This document shows, in pieces, positions 61,518 to 64,000 of a DNA stretch of 64,000 bases (position 1 is its first letter; each line of letters starts with the position of its first letter). Source of the stretch: Clostridiaceae bacterium Marseille-Q4145 (GTDB lineage: Bacteria; Bacillota; Clostridia; Lachnospirales; Lachnospiraceae). Below the pieces are notes generated by a model that did not search any database, was not told where the DNA came from, and was given only the letters and a program-made list of their open reading frames with translations. The stretch is taken from the NCBI GenBank assembly GCA_018223365.1, contig JAGTTP010000002.1:186001-250000 (forward strand), in the 5' to 3' direction. The position numbers and the translations under genes are program-made.

Positions 61518-64000
61518 TCTGCTCTTTCGTCCTCTCTTTTCTTTCTGGATCTGCGCAGCAGCAGGATTCCGATCCCGGCCAGCACGACTGCTGTACTATA
61601 GGCAACCGCAAGCCACGGGAATGCTTTCTTTCCTTCGCTGTACTCTGTAGGTGCCGCAATGGCATATACACTTAAATGGTTCGTTTTAATGTAGGCCTCT
61701 CCTCCGGATCTTCTGGTCTCAAACGTTTCCACCGAACCATCTTCCTGTAAGCAGACTACCTGAACAATACTGTTCTCATAGGCTGCCGGAATGGGAAGCC
61801 CGATCTCTATCTCTCCATCCGGCTGAATCTCCTGTCCATCCGAAAGAAGCGTTACATTATAAGCTGCCACCAGTCCGTAATTTTCATTGATGATCTGCTT
61901 TACCATACGCTCGGAAGCATCTGTCGTTCCCGTCTGTTCCACCAGAAGCTGTACATTTTCCGGAAGTACCTCTTCATTTGTTGAGACCACCACTCCATAA
62001 ACAGCATTCTTCAATACTACATCTGTAAAGCTGGGACCTGCCTGTGCATTGGAAAAATTCCGTCTGCTCTGAAGTCTTCCCGTTCCGCTGTTATCCTGCG
62101 GGGTCTCTTCCTCCTCGATTTCTTCTACTACAACCGGCTCCCTCACCGTATAGCCGGCAGTCAGAACCTTACTGTCCGCCATCTGATTTTTTACTGCAAT
62201 GACCTTAAACGTCACTGCCTTTTCCACGCTGATCGGACCTGTATAAAGAGTAAGACCTGTCTTTTCATCCGGATTGGGATCCATTCCGTCTGTCCGGTAA
62301 TAGATGGAAGCACCATCTGTCTCCGTGCTGAAGGTGATCTCCGTTCCCATCTCCAGTTCCCCGCTGGCGAAATTCGCAGTCGGAGCTGCCACCTGATCGG
62401 CAAAGCCATAGGTAAACGTGCTGATTTCGGACTGTTCATAGTCATCTGCAACCGCTACTGCTTTAATGGTCACGGATTCTTTGATGGAAATTGCTTTCTT
62501 ATAAAGGTTGCTTGCCGTTGTCGGATCCGTTCCATCTGTCGTATAAAAGATTCTTCCGGTCTCTGCGGTAAGCTCCACCGCACCTTCTTCCGTGAATACT
62601 GCTCCATCCGGTACGGATGCGGAGGGTGCTGCCAGCCTGTCCATAATTGTGTAAGTAAAGGTAGCTGCTGATACTGCTTTGTCAGTGCCGTCTGCTATGG
62701 CAATGGCTTTGACAATCACATTTTCACCCGGTGTTCCGTTGATCGTCACTGCGCTTCCTGCGGAACTGCTCTCACTGGGAGTTGACCCATCTGTCGTGTA
62801 ATGGATCGTTGCCCCTGATACGTCGGAACTTAAGTGAATGATCTCTCCGTTCTTTACAATGCTTCCGGTCTCTTTATCTGCGAAGATACCGCCCTCATAA
62901 CTACTGATACTGTAACTGTAATAACCAACCTCACTGTCACTGTATCCGGTCTTTGCCGCATAGGCACGGACGCTCACTACATCTCCGGCCTTACCGCTGA
63001 TGATCACACGGTCACCTACCAGCACTTTCTGGTTATCCGTTTTCTTGGGATCACTTCCATCTACCGTGTAGTAGATCGTCGCATCCTTCTCCGCCTTCAG
63101 ACCGATCACCGTTCCCGACGCTACTACCGATCCTGTATCAATGGATGGTGTCGGTGTGGAAAGTTTTTCTGATACTTCATAGGTTAAAGTAACAATCTGA
63201 CTCTCCATGCCATCTTTTACCGCATAAGCTTTGATGGTCGTCTTCTTTGTAATCGTAAACGGGTTGTCGCTGTCAAATACATTGCTTTCTTCTGTCGGAT
63301 CTTTCGGTGTATCTCCTCCGTAAGCAATCTCATAGTAGATCACCGCATCTTTCGTTGCAGTCTTCAGAGTCACCTGCGTATTCTCTGTCACCGCGCCTCC
63401 TGACGGAGTTGCGTAAGGAGAAGAAACTGCTGACGGATATGCGAACACCAGCCTGGAAATCGCACTGCTTGCCAGTCCTTCTTTATAAGCCACTGCTGTG
63501 ATCGTAAACAGGGAAGAGTCACCGATTGCCGGTACCGTAATGCCTTCTGAGCCATTATACTTTCTGGTCGCACTGTTCTTTGGCTCCAGTGCTGCCTCAT
63601 CAAATACCGGTTCAGAGCCATCCGTCGTATAGAAAATCGTCACACCTTCCGTTGCGGAATATAACCGGATCTTTGTACCAATCTCTACGATGGTACGGTT
63701 TTCCGAATCCGTAGCTGGAACGGAAGTGACCGATTCCACTACCGGCTGATCTGTCACCTTATATACAAATCTGGTCAGTTCACTGTCTTTCATGGTCCGC
63801 ACCAGCTCACCATACTGACTGGTCAGGCTGCATGCAATGGCCGTGATCGTAAGAGAACTTCCATAGTCCGCAATATCATCTGTAATCTCTATGGGTGCAT
63901 CTTTGAACTCATAGGTATCTTTTCCCATCACCACTTCCGTACCATTCAGAGACACTACCGGAGCACTTCCATTGACTGTATAGAAAATCCGGCTCCCCTC
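61514..64000 (-). CDS. Membrane-anchored surface protein with CHB_HEX_C repeats (5' end cut)
   Basis: 828 residues visible; the frame continues beyond position 64,000, so the true start is not in the window. A GTG at 63955 lies inside a repeat and is not the start. At least six repeats of 75-80 residues carry the chitobiase C-terminal-type core IYYTTDGSDP, plus a seventh partly at the edge. A distinct domain of about 130 residues follows, then a single C-terminal membrane segment (AFPWLAVAYSTAVVLAGIGI) and the basic tail RRSRKKR. This is a type I surface protein with no LPxTG. Its link to the CIS suggests an outward scaffold or target-binding stalk. Confidence 0.8.
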   Translation of the reverse strand, partial: EGSRIFYTVNGSAPVVSLNGTEVVMGKDTYEFKDAPIEITDDIADYGSSLTITAIACSLTSQYGELVRTMKDSELTRFVYKVTDQPVVESVTSVPATDSENRTIVEIGTKIRLYSATEGVTIFYTTDGSEPVFDEAALEPKNSATRKYNGSEGITVPAIGDSSLFTITAVAYKEGLASSAISRLVFAYPSAVSSPYATPSGGAVTENTQVTLKTATKDAVIYYEIAYGGDTPKDPTEESNVFDSDNPFTITKKTTIKAYAVKDGMESQIVTLTYEVSEKLSTPTPSIDTGSVVASGTVIGLKAEKDATIYYTVDGSDPKKTDNQKVLVGDRVIISGKAGDVVSVRAYAAKTGYSDSEVGYYSYSISSYEGGIFADKETGSIVKNGEIIHLSSDVSGATIHYTTDGSTPSESSSAGSAVTINGTPGENVIVKAIAIADGTDKAVSAATFTYTIMDRLAAPSASVPDGAVFTEEGAVELTAETGRIFYTTDGTDPTTASNLYKKAISIKESVTIKAVAVADDYEQSEISTFTYGFADQVAAPTANFASGELEMGTEITFSTETDGASIYYRTDGMDPNPDEKTGLTLYTGPISVEKAVTFKVIAVKNQMADSKVLTAGYTVREPVVVEEIEEEETPQDNSGTGRLQSRRNFSNAQAGPSFTDVVLKNAVYGVVVSTNEEVLPENVQLLVEQTGTTDASERMVKQIINENYGLVAAYNVTLLSDGQEIQPDGEIEIGLPIPAAYENSIVQVVCLQEDGSVETFETRRSGGEAYIKTNHLSVYAIAAPTEYSEGKKAFPWLAVAYSTAVVLAGIGILLLRRSRKKREDERAE

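Noticed and set aside
63955..63955. GTG at 63955 as start of the CHB_HEX_C protein
   Set aside because: The frame stays open to the window edge and encodes part of another repeat (RIFYTVNGSAP) upstream of it, so the gene is simply cut by the edge.
37903..64000. Prophage or defective phage
   Set aside because: No capsid, portal, terminase, integrase, lysis or replication gene and no attachment repeats seen. Two large gpJ-like proteins, DUF4255, DUF4280 and LysM tube proteins are the gene set of extracellular contractile injection systems.

Overview
The window looks like the chromosome of a spore-forming, acetogenic Firmicute of the Lachnospiraceae, most like Blautia. The evidence is a complete carbonyl-branch and near-complete methyl-branch Wood-Ljungdahl (WL) cluster, an alpha/beta-type small acid-soluble spore protein, the sporulation pair yqfC/yqfD beside phoH/ybeY, and Gram-positive-style ribosome binding sites. 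No tRNA, rRNA, CRISPR array, insertion sequence or integrase was seen. Genus is inferred from gene content only.

Region 1 (about 1-17,425, all minus strand) is the WL cluster. In transcription order it holds a His-rich metal protein, cooT, metF, cooC, acsA (CODH), a second CooC-type maturation ATPase (acsF-like), acsB (acetyl-CoA synthase), then acsD, acsC, acsE, acsV, a DUF3786 gene, fhs, fchA and folD. It appears to be cut into transcription units: a promoter at 17231-17259 with a palindrome in its spacer, a terminator plus new promoter between acsB and acsD, another promoter before fhs, and a two-stage terminator after folD. FolD has lost the lysine and glutamine of the cyclohydrolase site and lies next to fchA, so the two steps seem to be divided between two proteins.

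Region 2 (about 17.4-31.1 kb, minus) is core chromosome: a histidine phosphatase, a Fur-family regulator with a heavy-metal permease, a SASP gene, recG, coaD, rsmD, proA, 5-FCL, DUF896, proB, a BofC-like protein, a SpoVB-like flippase, ybeY, phoH, yqfD and yqfC.

Region 3 (31.3-37.8 kb) is visibly more AT-rich. An FAD oxidoreductase, an NCS2 purine-type permease, an MFS transporter and a RarA-C-terminal-like protein are divergent from a lacI-family gene, with seven TTACAT/ATGTAA half-sites between them. A DUF2284 gene follows.

Region 4 (37.9-64 kb, minus, running off the right edge) is a large contractile injection system (CIS) locus: sheath, two tube proteins, tail-assembly chaperone, PAAR-like tip, DUF4255 tail terminator, LysM tube protein, gpD hub, gp5-like spike, gp25, two gpJ/gp6-like baseplate proteins and a gpI-like protein. 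No capsid, portal, terminase, integrase or lysis gene is present, so it is not a prophage in this window. Two features stand out. First, the chaperone gene carries an in-phase A AAT TTT slippery heptamer just before its stop, and the DUF6760-like reading frame in -1 phase has no start codon, pointing to a programmed -1 frameshift. Second, the tail genes are joined to at least four membrane proteins: a MORN-repeat protein, a HAMP protein ending in a degenerate class III cyclase domain and helical tail, a 296-aa protein with one membrane segment, and a C-terminally anchored CHB_HEX_C-repeat surface protein. This suggests a membrane-associated, signal-linked CIS rather than a freely released particle. 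That reading is inference from gene content. The AAA ATPase, any cargo and the promoter are not visible and may lie beyond position 64,000.
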